From positions 3,845,501 to 3,909,500 of the forward strand of contig NZ_FSQT01000002.1 of the NCBI RefSeq assembly GCF_900143515.1: 64,000 nt of DNA, read 5' to 3'. Source of the DNA: Micromonospora cremea (GTDB lineage: Bacteria > Actinomycetota > Actinomycetes > Mycobacteriales > Micromonosporaceae). Positions 35,653 to 45,397 of the stretch are shown here, piece after piece (the first letter of the stretch is position 1; every line of letters begins with the position of its first letter). Position numbers and translations under genes: made by a program. The notes below the pieces were generated by a model. The model searched no databases, was not told the DNA's origin, and saw nothing but the letters and a program-made list of their open reading frames with translations.

Positions 35653-37656
35653 GTGACGCCTGCCGAGTCCCGCGCCCTGTCCGCGCCGCACCGGGAGGCG
35701 GAGGCCGGCCCCGACGAGACAGTGAGCCAGCGCACCCCGGCGGCCATTCCGGTCGGCTCCGCCGCTCCCGTCGCGCCCGCCAGGGCTCCCGGCGTCGCCG
35801 AGTCCGCGCTCGCGGGGCCGGTCGCACCGACGGCCGCGCCCGCCGAGGCCGGGACGGACGGGGAAGCGGAATCCGCAGTGGAGGCGCCGGCCAGGACACG
35901 GCGACGTTGGTGGACCGGGTGGACCCGGCGGCGGCAGAACCTGGCCGTGGGTGGGCTGTTCCTGCTCGCCGCGCTCTGGGTGACCAGCCGGATCTGGCTG
36001 GACCCCGCCGGCCGGGTGGCCTCGCTCTACACCGGCGACCCGGCCCAGGTGCAGTTCTTCCTCGCCCACTCGGTACGCGTGGTGCTGCACGGCGCGTACC
36101 CGTTCTACACCGAGCAGTTCAACTACCCCGACGGCGTCAACCTGATGGCCAACACGGCGGTGCTGGCGCTGGGCATCCCGATGGTGCCGGTGACCCTGCT
36201 CTTCGGGCCGGCGGTGTCCTTCGTGGTGCTGGTGACGCTCGGCCTCGCCGGCACCGCCATGGCCTGGTACACCGTGCTCTCCCGGCACCTGGTGCGCACG
36301 CCGCTCGCTGCGGCCGTGGGCGGCTGGTTCTGCGGGTTCTCCCCGGCGATGCTCTCGCACGCCAGCTGGCACCCGAACATCATCAGCCAATTCCTGCTGC
36401 CGTTCATCGTCTGGCGGGTCCTCGTGCTCACCCGGTCCCACCGGCCGGTGCGCGACGGGGCGCTGCTGGCGTTGCTGGTCACCGCGCAGGCGTTCATCAA
36501 CGAGGAGATCCTGCTCTTCACCGCGATGGCCTGCGGAGTCTTCCTGCTCGCGGTGCTCGCCCAGGAGCCGGCCCGCTGGTCGGCGACGTGGCAACCGCTG
36601 GCCGCCGGCCTGGCGACCTGCGCGCTGCTGGCCGGGGCGCTGCTGGCGTACCCGCTGTACGTGCAGTTCGCCGGACCGATGGCGTACCACGGGCTCAGCG
36701 ACGCGGTGCAGGACTACGGCAACGACATCGCCGCCTTCTTCGCCCCCGGCTCGCCCACCCTCGGCGGCAACCAGCGGGCCAACATCAACCTGGCGCCGAA
36801 CTACTCCGAGGAGAACGCCTTCTTCGGCTGGAGCCTGTCGTTGCTCGCCGTCGGCGTCGTGGTCTGGCTGCGGCGTGACCTGATCGTCCGGGCGCTCGCG
36901 GCGACCGGCGGGTTCTTCGCCGTGCTCTCCCTCGGCGAGCGGATCTCCTGGTGGGACCGCGAGCTGGTCACCGGGCCGTGGCAGTGGTTGGTCCACCTGC
37001 CGCTGCTGGACGCGGTGGTGCCGACCCGGTTCGGTCTGATCACCAGCGTGGTGATCGGTCTGCTGATGGCGCTCGCCGTCGAACGGGCCTGGGCGCTGCG
37101 CCCGGCCGACCGGCGCACCGTGCGGAAGTTCGTCGTCGCCGGCCTGGCGTTCGCGCTGCTGCCGATCGCCCCGATGCCGCTGCGGATGGTGTCCCGGCCG
37201 CCGGTGCCGGAGTTCATCACCGCCGACCGCTGGCGGGCGTACGTCGGCCCGGACCAGACGCTGGTGCCGGTCCCGGTGCCCAGCATGGGCAACACGCACG
37301 GCATGCGCTGGGCGGCGGCCACCAACCTCGACTTCAAGATCCCCGGCGGCTACTTCCTCGCGCCCCGCAACGGCAACACCGGGGACCCCGGGCGGTTCGG
37401 CGGTCGACCGAGCGGGGTGGGCCAGCTGCTGGAGGAGGTGGCGACCACCGGCCGGACGCCCAAGCTGGACGACCGGCAGCGCCGCCGCTTCATGGACGAG
37501 CTGCGGCACTGGCGGGCGGCGATCCTGGTGCTGCCGGTCCGGCAGCAGAACGCCGAACCGCTGCGGCGGACCGTCGAGGAGCTGGTCGGTCCCGGCCGTC
37601 AGGAGCTGGACGTGTGGGTGTGGGACGTCCGGACGCTGACCGACCGATCGGTCTGA
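35653..37656 (+). CDS. Multi-pass membrane protein, GT-C glycosyltransferase-like (paralog 1)
   Basis: A 667-residue protein. A Pro/Ala-rich cytoplasmic start (1-90), then about 11 membrane helices (about 98-510), then an extracytoplasmic C-terminal part of about 150 residues ending DVWVWDVR. In the first outer loop an Asp (GDPAQVQFFLAH) is followed by FNYPDGVNLMANT, the pattern of GT-C enzymes that use polyprenyl-linked sugar donors. It shares the Asp, the PDGVN-MANT block and the tail with the genes at 37656 and 39499. The exact transferred sugar is unknown and no catalytic proof exists. Its stop overlaps the next start (TGATG). Confidence 0.75.
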   Translation: MTPAESRALSAPHREAEAGPDETVSQRTPAAIPVGSAAPVAPARAPGVAESALAGPVAPTAAPAEAGTDGEAESAVEAPARTRRRWWTGWTRRRQNLAVGGLFLLAALWVTSRIWLDPAGRVASLYTGDPAQVQFFLAHSVRVVLHGAYPFYTEQFNYPDGVNLMANTAVLALGIPMVPVTLLFGPAVSFVVLVTLGLAGTAMAWYTVLSRHLVRTPLAAAVGGWFCGFSPAMLSHASWHPNIISQFLLPFIVWRVLVLTRSHRPVRDGALLALLVTAQAFINEEILLFTAMACGVFLLAVLAQEPARWSATWQPLAAGLATCALLAGALLAYPLYVQFAGPMAYHGLSDAVQDYGNDIAAFFAPGSPTLGGNQRANINLAPNYSEENAFFGWSLSLLAVGVVVWLRRDLIVRALAATGGFFAVLSLGERISWWDRELVTGPWQWLVHLPLLDAVVPTRFGLITSVVIGLLMALAVERAWALRPADRRTVRKFVVAGLAFALLPIAPMPLRMVSRPPVPEFITADRWRAYVGPDQTLVPVPVPSMGNTHGMRWAAATNLDFKIPGGYFLAPRNGNTGDPGRFGGRPSGVGQLLEEVATTGRTPKLDDRQRRRFMDELRHWRAAILVLPVRQQNAEPLRRTVEELVGPGRQELDVWVWDVRTLTDRSV

Positions 37657-39461
37657 TGACCACCCGAACGGCCTCCTCGGAGACGGCAGAACCGGGGACG
37701 GCGGTCCCGGCGCCGGCACGCCGGTCCCGACCCGCCTGGCTGCCGGACGCCCAGGTGGTGGCCGGTTACCTGGGGCTGGCCGTGCTGCTGACCAGCGGGC
37801 AGTGGTGGCAAGCCGGGCGGCTATTCCATCAGGCGGGCGACCAGGTCCTGTTCGAGTGGATGCTCGCCCACGCGGCCCGCGCCGTGGTGGAGGGGGAGAA
37901 CCCGCTCTTCAGCACCGCGTTGAACGCGCCGGACGGCGTCAACCTGATGGCGAACACCTCGGTGCTCGGCCTGGGTGTCCCGCTGACCCCGGTCACCCTG
38001 CTCTTCGGTTCGCAGGCGGCGTTCTGCGTGGCGGTCGTCTGCTGCCTCGCCGGCACCGCCACGGCCTGGTACGCGCTGCTGCGCCGCCGGCTGATCACCG
38101 CCCGGTCCGCGGCGGCGATCGGCGGGCTGATCTGCGGCTTCGCCCCCGGCATGATCGCCCAGGCGGGCGCGCACCTGCACGTGGCCGCCCAGTTCCTAGT
38201 GCCCGCGATCCTCGCCCTGGTGTTCCGGCCCCGGCCGGGGCCCGGCGGGGTGTGGCGGCCCGGCGTCGGCCTCGGGCTGCTGCTCGTCTGGCAGGTCTTC
38301 ATCGGCGAGGAGGTGCTGGTCTTTCTGGCGCTCGCCGCCGGGGTGCTCGCGCTGGGCTACGCGCTCGCCGACCGGGTGGCGGCCCGGAGGCTCGCGCCGG
38401 CCCTGATCGGCCGGCTCTCGGTGGCCGCCGTCGTGGCGGCGGTGCTGCTGGCGTACCCGCTGTGGTTCCAGTTCCGCGGCCCGCAGCACTACTCCGGGAT
38501 GGCCTTCGCCGCGCACGGCTTCCAACTGGACGCGGCGTCGTTCACCGCGTCCGCCCGGCAGACCGTGCTCGGCGACGACTGGCTGCCGGGGCTGCTCTCA
38601 CCGAACCCGACCGAGGAGAACTCGTTCTTCGGCCCCGGGCTGCTGGTGCTCGCCGTGGTGGTGGTGATCTGGCTGTGGCGACGGCCGCTGGTCCGCGCGC
38701 TGGCCGGCTGCGGGCTGGTCTTCGCCCTGCTCTCGCTCGGCACCGAGCTGCGGGTGGACGGCGGGGCCACCGGCATCCCCGGGCCGTACCGGCTGGTCGC
38801 CGGGCTGCCGTTGCTCGACCTCGCGGTCCCGGCGCGGTTCGCGCTGGTCTGCGTGCCGGTGCTGGGCGTGCTGATGGCGCTCTCCCTGGACCGCGTCCGG
38901 GCGGCACGTCGGCCGCCGGCCGCACCCGGGCTTCCGGTGCGGCTGCTGTGGACCGGCGCGGTGGCCGCCGCACTGCTGCCCCTGGTCCCGACGCCGATCC
39001 GGGCCGTACCGATCGCGCCGGTGCCGGAGTTCGTCGCCGGCGGTGGATGGCGCCCGCTGGTGCCACCCGGCCGGACCGTGGTCGCGGTGCCCCCGGTCAC
39101 CGGTGCCGCGCTGAGCCCGGTGATGCTCTGGTCCGCCCGCACCGGGCTGGCCTTCCGCGCCGCGGGCGGGTACTTCATCGGCCCGACCGGCCCGGACGAC
39201 CCGACGGCGCGCTGGGGTACGCCGGACCGGCCCACCGCCGTGCTGCTGCGCCGGGTGGCCGAGACCGGCACGGTGCCGGTGGTCACCGACGCCGACCGCC
39301 GCCAGGCGGTAGAGGATCTGCGGCACTGGCGGGCCGCGGTGGTGGTGCTCGGCCGATTGCCGCACGGCGAACCGGTCCGCCGGACCGTCGAGGAGCTGCT
39401 CGGGCCGGGCCGGCCGGTCGACGGCGGGTGGGTGTGGGACGTCCGGGACCGGGTCGGCTGA
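37656..39461 (+). CDS. Multi-pass membrane protein, GT-C glycosyltransferase-like (paralog 2)
   Basis: A 601-residue paralog of the preceding gene with the same layout: short cytoplasmic start, about 11 helices, outer C-terminal part ending GWVWDVRDRVG. GDQVLFEWMLAH gives the aligned Asp, followed by LNAPDGVNLMANTSVLG. It is translationally coupled to paralog 1 through TGATG. It is about 66 residues shorter than paralog 1, chiefly through the shorter N-terminal tail. The extended upstream frame is the antisense shadow of paralog 1. Confidence 0.75.
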   Translation: MTTRTASSETAEPGTAVPAPARRSRPAWLPDAQVVAGYLGLAVLLTSGQWWQAGRLFHQAGDQVLFEWMLAHAARAVVEGENPLFSTALNAPDGVNLMANTSVLGLGVPLTPVTLLFGSQAAFCVAVVCCLAGTATAWYALLRRRLITARSAAAIGGLICGFAPGMIAQAGAHLHVAAQFLVPAILALVFRPRPGPGGVWRPGVGLGLLLVWQVFIGEEVLVFLALAAGVLALGYALADRVAARRLAPALIGRLSVAAVVAAVLLAYPLWFQFRGPQHYSGMAFAAHGFQLDAASFTASARQTVLGDDWLPGLLSPNPTEENSFFGPGLLVLAVVVVIWLWRRPLVRALAGCGLVFALLSLGTELRVDGGATGIPGPYRLVAGLPLLDLAVPARFALVCVPVLGVLMALSLDRVRAARRPPAAPGLPVRLLWTGAVAAALLPLVPTPIRAVPIAPVPEFVAGGGWRPLVPPGRTVVAVPPVTGAALSPVMLWSARTGLAFRAAGGYFIGPTGPDDPTARWGTPDRPTAVLLRRVAETGTVPVVTDADRRQAVEDLRHWRAAVVVLGRLPHGEPVRRTVEELLGPGRPVDGGWVWDVRDRVG

Positions 39462-39498
39462 AACAGCGGCCCGTGCACTGCGGCTGACCGGCGGCTGG

Positions 39499-41358
39499 CT
39501 AGCCCACCAGCGCGCGGACGTCCCAGACCCAGACGTCGTCGACCCGCTGGGGCGGCCCGATCAGGGCGGTGACCAGCTCGCGCAGCACCGCCTCGCGGGG
39601 ATGCGCCCCGAGCACCACCACCGACGCCCGCCAGAACCGCAGGTCCTCTACGGCCTGGCGGCGATTCTCGTCGGTGAGCGCGGGGACCGCACCAACGTCC
39701 ATCGTGGAGTAGATGAGACTGCTGGTCGGCCGGTTCGGTGCGCCGAAGACTCCCTCGCCCACCTCGTTCGGGCCGATGAAGTAGCCGCCCGGGACGGGGA
39801 ACTCCTGCCCGGTCAACGCGCTCCAGCGCAGCGTCGGCAGACCGTGCACATTGCTCGGGATCGGCACCGGCACCAGCGTCCGGCCTGCCGGCACGTACGG
39901 CCGCCAACCGCCGGCGGTGATGAAGTGCGGCGGCGGGTCCACCGGCTGGGCCGGCAGCGGCCGGGGGAGGAGCGGCAGCAGGGCGAGGGCGACCGCCGCG
40001 TACCCCACCGGGCGCAACCACCGCCGGCGCGACGAGACAGGCGCGGGCGCGTCGCCGGGGGTCGCGAGGGCCGGCTCGCCGGCACGCGGTGCCGGCACCC
40101 GGGCCCGGTCGGCCACCGGGCGGCCCTGGCGGGACGCCGCGTCCCAGGTGAGCGCGAGCAGCACGCCCACCGCGGCGGTCACCACCAGGGTCAGTCGGGT
40201 CGGCATCATCATCTCGACCAGCGGCAGGTCGTCCGGCACGTACGACCACGGGCCGCGCACGTCGGTCTCCACGCCGTTGAAGCGCACCACCGGCCCGATC
40301 GCGGCCACGGTGAAGACCACGATCAGCACCGCGACGATCCGGGCGGCCAGCGACCGGCGCACGAGCAGCACCAGGGCCACCACCGAGAGCAGCACCAGCG
40401 GCCAGCCGAACCAGGTGTTCTGCTCGGTCAGCCCGATCGTCTGCTCCACCGCCGGGTCACCGGCCCAGGTGTCCCGGGCGAAGGTGACGAAGGCGACCAG
40501 GTCCTCGCCCCAGTTGTGGAAGACGCCGCCCTGGAGGCCGCGGTAGGACTGCGGACCGTTGAACTGGAACCAGATCGGGTACGCGGCGAGCAGCAGCGCC
40601 AGCGCCCCGGCGACGCCCATCCCGGCCAGGAACGGGCCCGCGGCGGCGCGCGTCGCGGCCGGCCGCTGCACGGCGTACGCCACCACGACGACCAGGCAGG
40701 CCAGCGCGGTGAGCAGCAGCATCTCCTCGTTGATGAAGATCTGGTACGCCACCAGCACCCCGAGCACCAGCCCGTTGCGCCGCCACCGGCCCGGCTCGCC
40801 CAGCCTCAACACCCGCACCACGATCAGCGGCAGCAGGAAGTTGGACACGAAATTGGGCTGGCCGTTGGCGTGGTGGATGATCCCCGGCGCGAAGCCGAGG
40901 AAGGCGCCACCGACGAAGGCCGCCGCCCGCGAGCGCAGCAGGTAGCGGGAGAGCACCCAGTACCCGGTGCCAGCGGTGGCCGCCAACGCCCCGCCCAGGT
41001 AGAGCGCGTACATCACCTGCGGGCCGAGCAGCATGGTCAGCGGGGCCAGCGGCAGGGTCACCCCGAGCAGCGAGGTGTTGGCCATCATGTTCACCCCGTC
41101 CGGGGCGTTCTGCCGGGCCGTGAACAGCGGGTTCTCCAGGTGCCGAAGCGAGTACGCGCCATGCGCGAACAGCCACTCGAACCAGCTGTGATCGGTGGGC
41201 AGGTGTGAGGACACCCGGGACTGCACGTCCCCCCAGTAGTTGAGGCAGACGAACACGCCCAGCACCACATAGGCTCCGAGGGCCAACAGGTCGGCGCGGG
41301 CCGGGCGGCGTCGAGGGCGTCGTGTCGGCTCGACCTCGGCCGGGTCGGCGTCGGTCAT
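39499..41358 (-). CDS. Multi-pass membrane protein, GT-C glycosyltransferase-like (paralog 3)
   Basis: A 619-residue third paralog on the opposite strand, convergent with paralog 2 across a 37-bp gap. It keeps the Asp (TDHSWFEWLFAH), QNAPDGVNMMANTSLLG, the multi-helix body and the tail ending VWVWDVRALVG. Residues about 400-440 form a charged cytoplasmic loop absent from the others. The ATG at 41358 gives the best start; earlier in-frame starts only add Arg/Ser-rich sequence. Its orientation suggests a separate promoter shared with the divergent beta-propeller operon. Confidence 0.72.
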   Translation of the reverse strand: MTDADPAEVEPTRRPRRRPARADLLALGAYVVLGVFVCLNYWGDVQSRVSSHLPTDHSWFEWLFAHGAYSLRHLENPLFTARQNAPDGVNMMANTSLLGVTLPLAPLTMLLGPQVMYALYLGGALAATAGTGYWVLSRYLLRSRAAAFVGGAFLGFAPGIIHHANGQPNFVSNFLLPLIVVRVLRLGEPGRWRRNGLVLGVLVAYQIFINEEMLLLTALACLVVVVAYAVQRPAATRAAAGPFLAGMGVAGALALLLAAYPIWFQFNGPQSYRGLQGGVFHNWGEDLVAFVTFARDTWAGDPAVEQTIGLTEQNTWFGWPLVLLSVVALVLLVRRSLAARIVAVLIVVFTVAAIGPVVRFNGVETDVRGPWSYVPDDLPLVEMMMPTRLTLVVTAAVGVLLALTWDAASRQGRPVADRARVPAPRAGEPALATPGDAPAPVSSRRRWLRPVGYAAVALALLPLLPRPLPAQPVDPPPHFITAGGWRPYVPAGRTLVPVPIPSNVHGLPTLRWSALTGQEFPVPGGYFIGPNEVGEGVFGAPNRPTSSLIYSTMDVGAVPALTDENRRQAVEDLRFWRASVVVLGAHPREAVLRELVTALIGPPQRVDDVWVWDVRALVG

Positions 41359-41503
41359 CGAATTCAGTGAAGGGTCTACCACCGGCACGGCCACGACGCG
41401 CCATCGTACAGGCGAGGATGCGTCGCTTTTGCCGGGCCGGTACGCCAACGGTCGGTTTGCCGATGCGCGGGCCAGGCGGGCGCCGGGGACGGAAGGACGG
41501 TCG

Positions 41504-42781
41504 GTGTCGTCGATCATCGAACTGGGCGAGGTCGGGGACGTGGCGCCGGTGCGGCCGACCCGCCGGCAGCGCGCGCACGGCCGCCCGCTGCGCTGCGCGG
41601 CGGTGCTGCTGCTGGTCCTGGTCGTGCTGGCCGGTGCGACACCGGGCCCGCAGCGGACGGTGACCGTGGTGCCGGCCCTGTCGGGCGCCCAGTCGTACCT
41701 CGCCGGGGACGGCGTCTTCGTCGTCGATCCCGCGACACCCTCCGGCGACCGGTACCTGACCGCGTACGCCCGGCCGTCGCCGACGGGCGGCGACGTGCGG
41801 CGCCGGTGGCAGGCACCGCTGACCGGCATCGCCGACTACCTCGACGTCCGGGCCGAGCGGGGGCTGGTGCTGCTGATCGGTGTCAGCGCCGCGGTCGGAG
41901 TTGTTCAGACCACCGCCCTCGACGCCGCCACGGGGAAGCAGCGCTGGCAGCTGCCGGGCGTCGCCGAGTGGACGACCGACGGTGTTCTGTTGCTGATGAG
42001 CGGCCTGGCGGACGGTCCGGGCTCGGTGAGCCGGGTGGCGCCCGACACCGGCCGGGTGGGCTGGTCGGTGCCCGTTCCGCCGCCCGGGGAACCCGGCTAT
42101 CACCGGGGCGCGGGCGGGGTCGACCAGTTCGTTATCGTCCAGCCGACCGGCGTGGTACAGGTGCACGATGCCGGCACCGGCCGGCTGGTGCGCAGCGTCG
42201 ATACGCTGCCCGGCGACCGGTCGACTTTTCAGCGGGTGGAGGTCGTGGACGACGTGCTGCTGCTCGTCTCGCCCGGCAGCACCCGAGTGGTCGCCTACGG
42301 CCTACCGGGGCTGGATCCTCTGTGGACGGCCGAGGTGCCGCTGGTGGCGTATGCGGTCGGCTGCGATGACCTGCTCTGCCTGGTTCAGCAGACCGGCGGG
42401 ATCCAAGTCCTCGACCCGGCCACCGGCGTGCTGCGCTGGTCGGATCCGGACCACGACACGCTGGCCGACGTCCGGCACGACCGGCTGCTGGTGCTCGGGC
42501 CCGACCAGCGGTACGCGGTGCGGGACGCGGCGACCGGGCGGGTACGGACCGATCTTGGCCGATGGGACCTGGTGCCGGTGCTGCGGAGCGACGATCCGCT
42601 GATCGGGGCACGCCCCGGTGTCGACGGTCGGCTGGTCGTCGCCGAGCTGGACCTGGCCGCCGGCCGGCCGCGGATCCTGGACGTGCTGCCGGGCGTGGTC
42701 GGCAGTTGCCAGGCGACCCCGCCGGTCCTGCTCTGCCGCCGCCTCGACGGCAGGACCGCGCTGTGGAGGTTGGGACGATGA
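41504..42781 (+). CDS. Membrane-anchored PQQ-like beta-propeller protein (paralog A)
   Basis: A 425-residue protein with one N-terminal membrane helix (about 29-48), preceded by the conserved cytoplasmic opening IIELGEV...RPLRCA, then an outer domain of repeated strands (TTALDAATGKQRWQL, QVLDPATGVLRWSD, AVRDAATGRVRTDLG) of the PQQ/YVTN propeller type. No enzymatic residues are evident; such domains scaffold envelope complexes. GTG 41504 has GGAAGG 7 nt upstream. It overlaps paralog B (ATGA). Confidence 0.8.
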   Translation: MSSIIELGEVGDVAPVRPTRRQRAHGRPLRCAAVLLLVLVVLAGATPGPQRTVTVVPALSGAQSYLAGDGVFVVDPATPSGDRYLTAYARPSPTGGDVRRRWQAPLTGIADYLDVRAERGLVLLIGVSAAVGVVQTTALDAATGKQRWQLPGVAEWTTDGVLLLMSGLADGPGSVSRVAPDTGRVGWSVPVPPPGEPGYHRGAGGVDQFVIVQPTGVVQVHDAGTGRLVRSVDTLPGDRSTFQRVEVVDDVLLLVSPGSTRVVAYGLPGLDPLWTAEVPLVAYAVGCDDLLCLVQQTGGIQVLDPATGVLRWSDPDHDTLADVRHDRLLVLGPDQRYAVRDAATGRVRTDLGRWDLVPVLRSDDPLIGARPGVDGRLVVAELDLAAGRPRILDVLPGVVGSCQATPPVLLCRRLDGRTALWRLGR

Positions 42782-44067
42782 CCGGCCCGTTCATCGACCT
42801 CGGCGAGCTGCGGCACGAGCCGGAGCCCGCCCCGCTGCCCCGCCCGCCCCGCGCGAACGGCCGGCCGCTGCGCTGCGCGCTGGTCCTCCTCTTCGTGCTG
42901 GTCACCCTGGCCGCCGCCGCCGCACCGCCGCCCCGGCGGGCTGTCGTGACGCTGCCGGCCATGCTCGGGGCCGATGTAATGGACCTGGGGGACCTGTTCC
43001 TGGTCATCGACCCGATCACCCCCCAGACGCCGCAGCGGCGGCTGGCCGCCTTCCGGCTGCCCGGCGGCGAGCCGGTCTGGAAGGTGCCGTTGCCCGCGGA
43101 GGGCCGGTACTGGGGAGTCGCGTCGGCGGCCGGGATGCTGCTGGTCACCGGGCACGAGATCGGCCCGGACCGCCAGGGCACGCTGACCGTGGTGCTGGAC
43201 CGGGCGACCGGGGCGTACCGGTGGCAGCAGCCGGGCAGCCCCGTCCAGCTGGCCGACGGAAACCTGCTTTTCCAGTCCGGCGGCGAGAACGAGCCGGTCA
43301 GCCTACGCGCGGTTGATCCATGCTGTGGCACCTTGCGCTGGCAGCTACCCACCACCTCCGACTACACCATCTACGGCGGTACCGGGCGCGGGGTGGAGCG
43401 GGTGGTCGTCAACCAGGTGGACGGGCCGGTCGAGGTACGTGACGCGACCACTGGTGCGGTGCTGGCCCGCGCCGACCTGCGCCCACCCGGCGGCGGGCCG
43501 TTCGGGTCCGTGCAGGTGGTGAACGACCTGCTTCTGATCGTCGGCGAGGCACCGGTCGCGGTCACCGCGTACGGGCTGGACCGGCTGGACCGGCGCTGGA
43601 GCAGCACAGCCGACCGGATCGATTTCGTGTCGGACTGCGGCCCCGTCCTGTGTCTGCAGACCCGTTCCAACGGGCTGCGGGCGGTCGACCCCGCGACCGG
43701 CCGGGAGCTCTGGAGCAGCGAGCGTTGGGGGTGGGTCTGGCCGTTCGACGGCCGGCTGATGGCCACCACGTTGAGCAGCGCCGGCCCCGGGGCGGAGCAA
43801 CTGGTCGTGCTCGATCCGCCGACCGGTCGCGTGCTGGCCGAGCTGGGCCGTTGGGAGCTGGCCGGGTCCGATCCCGGGGGTCCGATGATCGGGCTACGCC
43901 GGTATCCCGGTGGCGGGCTGCTCGTCGCCGAGCTGAATGTCCGTGCCGGCACGGTGCGGACGCTGGACGTGCTGTCGGACGCGAACGGGGAGTGCCAGGC
44001 TAGCCCGGGTCGCCTGCTGTGCCGCCGGGTCGACGGCTCGTATGGGCTGTGGCAGCTACCCGACTGA
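42778..44067 (+). CDS. Membrane-anchored PQQ-like beta-propeller protein (paralog B)
   Basis: A 429-residue tandem paralog: opening FIDLGELRHE...RPLRCALVLL, one membrane helix, then propeller strands (TVVLDRATGAYRWQQ, EVRDATTGAVLARADL, RAVDPATGRELWSS). Two Cys pairs in outer loops (CCGTLRW; CGPVLCLQ) may form disulfides. The C-terminal block CQASPGRLLCRRVDGSYGLWQL mirrors that of paralog A. The stop abuts the opposing stop of the C39 gene with no gap (TGATCA). Confidence 0.8.
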   Translation: MTGPFIDLGELRHEPEPAPLPRPPRANGRPLRCALVLLFVLVTLAAAAAPPPRRAVVTLPAMLGADVMDLGDLFLVIDPITPQTPQRRLAAFRLPGGEPVWKVPLPAEGRYWGVASAAGMLLVTGHEIGPDRQGTLTVVLDRATGAYRWQQPGSPVQLADGNLLFQSGGENEPVSLRAVDPCCGTLRWQLPTTSDYTIYGGTGRGVERVVVNQVDGPVEVRDATTGAVLARADLRPPGGGPFGSVQVVNDLLLIVGEAPVAVTAYGLDRLDRRWSSTADRIDFVSDCGPVLCLQTRSNGLRAVDPATGRELWSSERWGWVWPFDGRLMATTLSSAGPGAEQLVVLDPPTGRVLAELGRWELAGSDPGGPMIGLRRYPGGGLLVAELNVRAGTVRTLDVLSDANGECQASPGRLLCRRVDGSYGLWQLPD

Positions 44068-45258
44068 TCACCAGTTGGCCTGGGCGGGCGGCGGGGGCAG
44101 CGGCACCGACGCCGGCCGCAGCACGTACGCCATCCCACCGCTGCCCCGCTGCCAGGCCACCTCGAACCGCTGCCGGGGCACGGTACGGCGCACCGCGTCG
44201 TCGTCGGGTGCGTACGGGTCGTTGAGCACCGGGTCACCGTCGGCGGTGAAGCCGACCAGCACCATCAGGTGGCCCCTGGTGTCGTACGCCAGCCCCGGCA
44301 CCTCGTCGGCTCGGAACGCGGCGGAGACGATCAACGGGATGCCGGCGGCGATGAACGCCTCCGCCTCGGCGAGCGACCGCAGCCGGGTGACGAACGCGTC
44401 CACCCCGTGCAGCCCGGCGTACGCGGTGTTGAACGGCCAGTTGCCCGCCCCGGCGAACCCGTGGTCGTAGCAGTGTCGGGCGGCGTGCACCACCACCGGG
44501 CGCGGGCCGGGCGGCTCCACCCAGGCGTAGCGTTCCGGCGCCGGCTCGGCGCCCCAGTAGGCGAGCACCATCGATGTGCAGGTGGGGCTGCACCAGGAGT
44601 CGCCGCCACCACCCCACTGCGGATGCTGGCCGGTGTGCAGCCGCTGCGAGTAGCGGGGCACCTCCAGCACCCTCCCGCGGCCGGCGTCGGTCGGCAGCTC
44701 CGGCACGGGGCCGGCAGCGGGCGGTCCGTCCGCCGCGCCCCCCGGGTCGGTCGCCGTGTGGCCGGTGGCGACCGCGCCGATGCTGCGCAGCACCGGGCCG
44801 GCCGGGCTGCCCGGCGGCCGGCACAGGGTCACCCGGGCCTGCCAGCCGGTGACCGCCGCCCCGGTCACGATCAGGGTGTCGGTGTCCACCCGGGCGTCGC
44901 CGTCGCGCTGACCGGGCACCGAGGTGCGCCGCACCGCGTGGTCGCCGGCCGCCCAGCGGGCCAGCAGGTACCAACCGGTGCTGGGCCCGTCTCCGTGCCA
45001 GCCGCGCAGCTCGACCTCGATCCAGCAGCCGTCCGGGGTGTCGGCGGTCCAGGACGGCACCACCTCGGCGACCGGGAAACCGACCCGCACCGGCGATGAC
45101 GTCCAGCTGCCCCGGGCCACCGACGCGTCCGCGCCGGCCGGGGTCAGCCCCCGGTCGTCGGCGCGCAGGCCGTCGTCGATGCCGGCCGTCCGGTCCGTTG
45201 GCAGGTGGAAGCCCCGGTAGGCGATGTCCCGCAGGGCGGGTGGTGCGGCGATGGTCAT
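44068..45258 (-). CDS. C39-like papain-fold peptidase family protein
   Basis: A 396-residue protein. Residues about 1-165 form a beta-sandwich of unknown type; the C-terminal half is a C39-like cysteine peptidase with Cys223 (DSWCSPTCTSM), His330 (TRGHLMVLVG) and Asp347 (VLNDPYA) in the expected order. No signal peptide or membrane helix is seen at the N-terminus, so the cell location is uncertain. Similar proteins occur throughout actinobacteria without an ABC partner. ATG 45258 gives the family start. The gene is divergent from a two-component system. Confidence 0.85.
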   Translation of the reverse strand: MTIAAPPALRDIAYRGFHLPTDRTAGIDDGLRADDRGLTPAGADASVARGSWTSSPVRVGFPVAEVVPSWTADTPDGCWIEVELRGWHGDGPSTGWYLLARWAAGDHAVRRTSVPGQRDGDARVDTDTLIVTGAAVTGWQARVTLCRPPGSPAGPVLRSIGAVATGHTATDPGGAADGPPAAGPVPELPTDAGRGRVLEVPRYSQRLHTGQHPQWGGGGDSWCSPTCTSMVLAYWGAEPAPERYAWVEPPGPRPVVVHAARHCYDHGFAGAGNWPFNTAYAGLHGVDAFVTRLRSLAEAEAFIAAGIPLIVSAAFRADEVPGLAYDTRGHLMVLVGFTADGDPVLNDPYAPDDDAVRRTVPRQRFEVAWQRGSGGMAYVLRPASVPLPPPPAQANW

Positions 45259-45397
45259 GACAGGTCCGTCCGTTGCTCGGTGCCGGAAGCATCGCGTACG
45301 CCGGGATGGTCCGCAACGCCGGCCGGCGCGGGCGGCGAGGGACGATGGGTTGCCGGCCGGCACTAGGTTGTCGGTGGTCAGCAGCGAGGAGGCCGGG

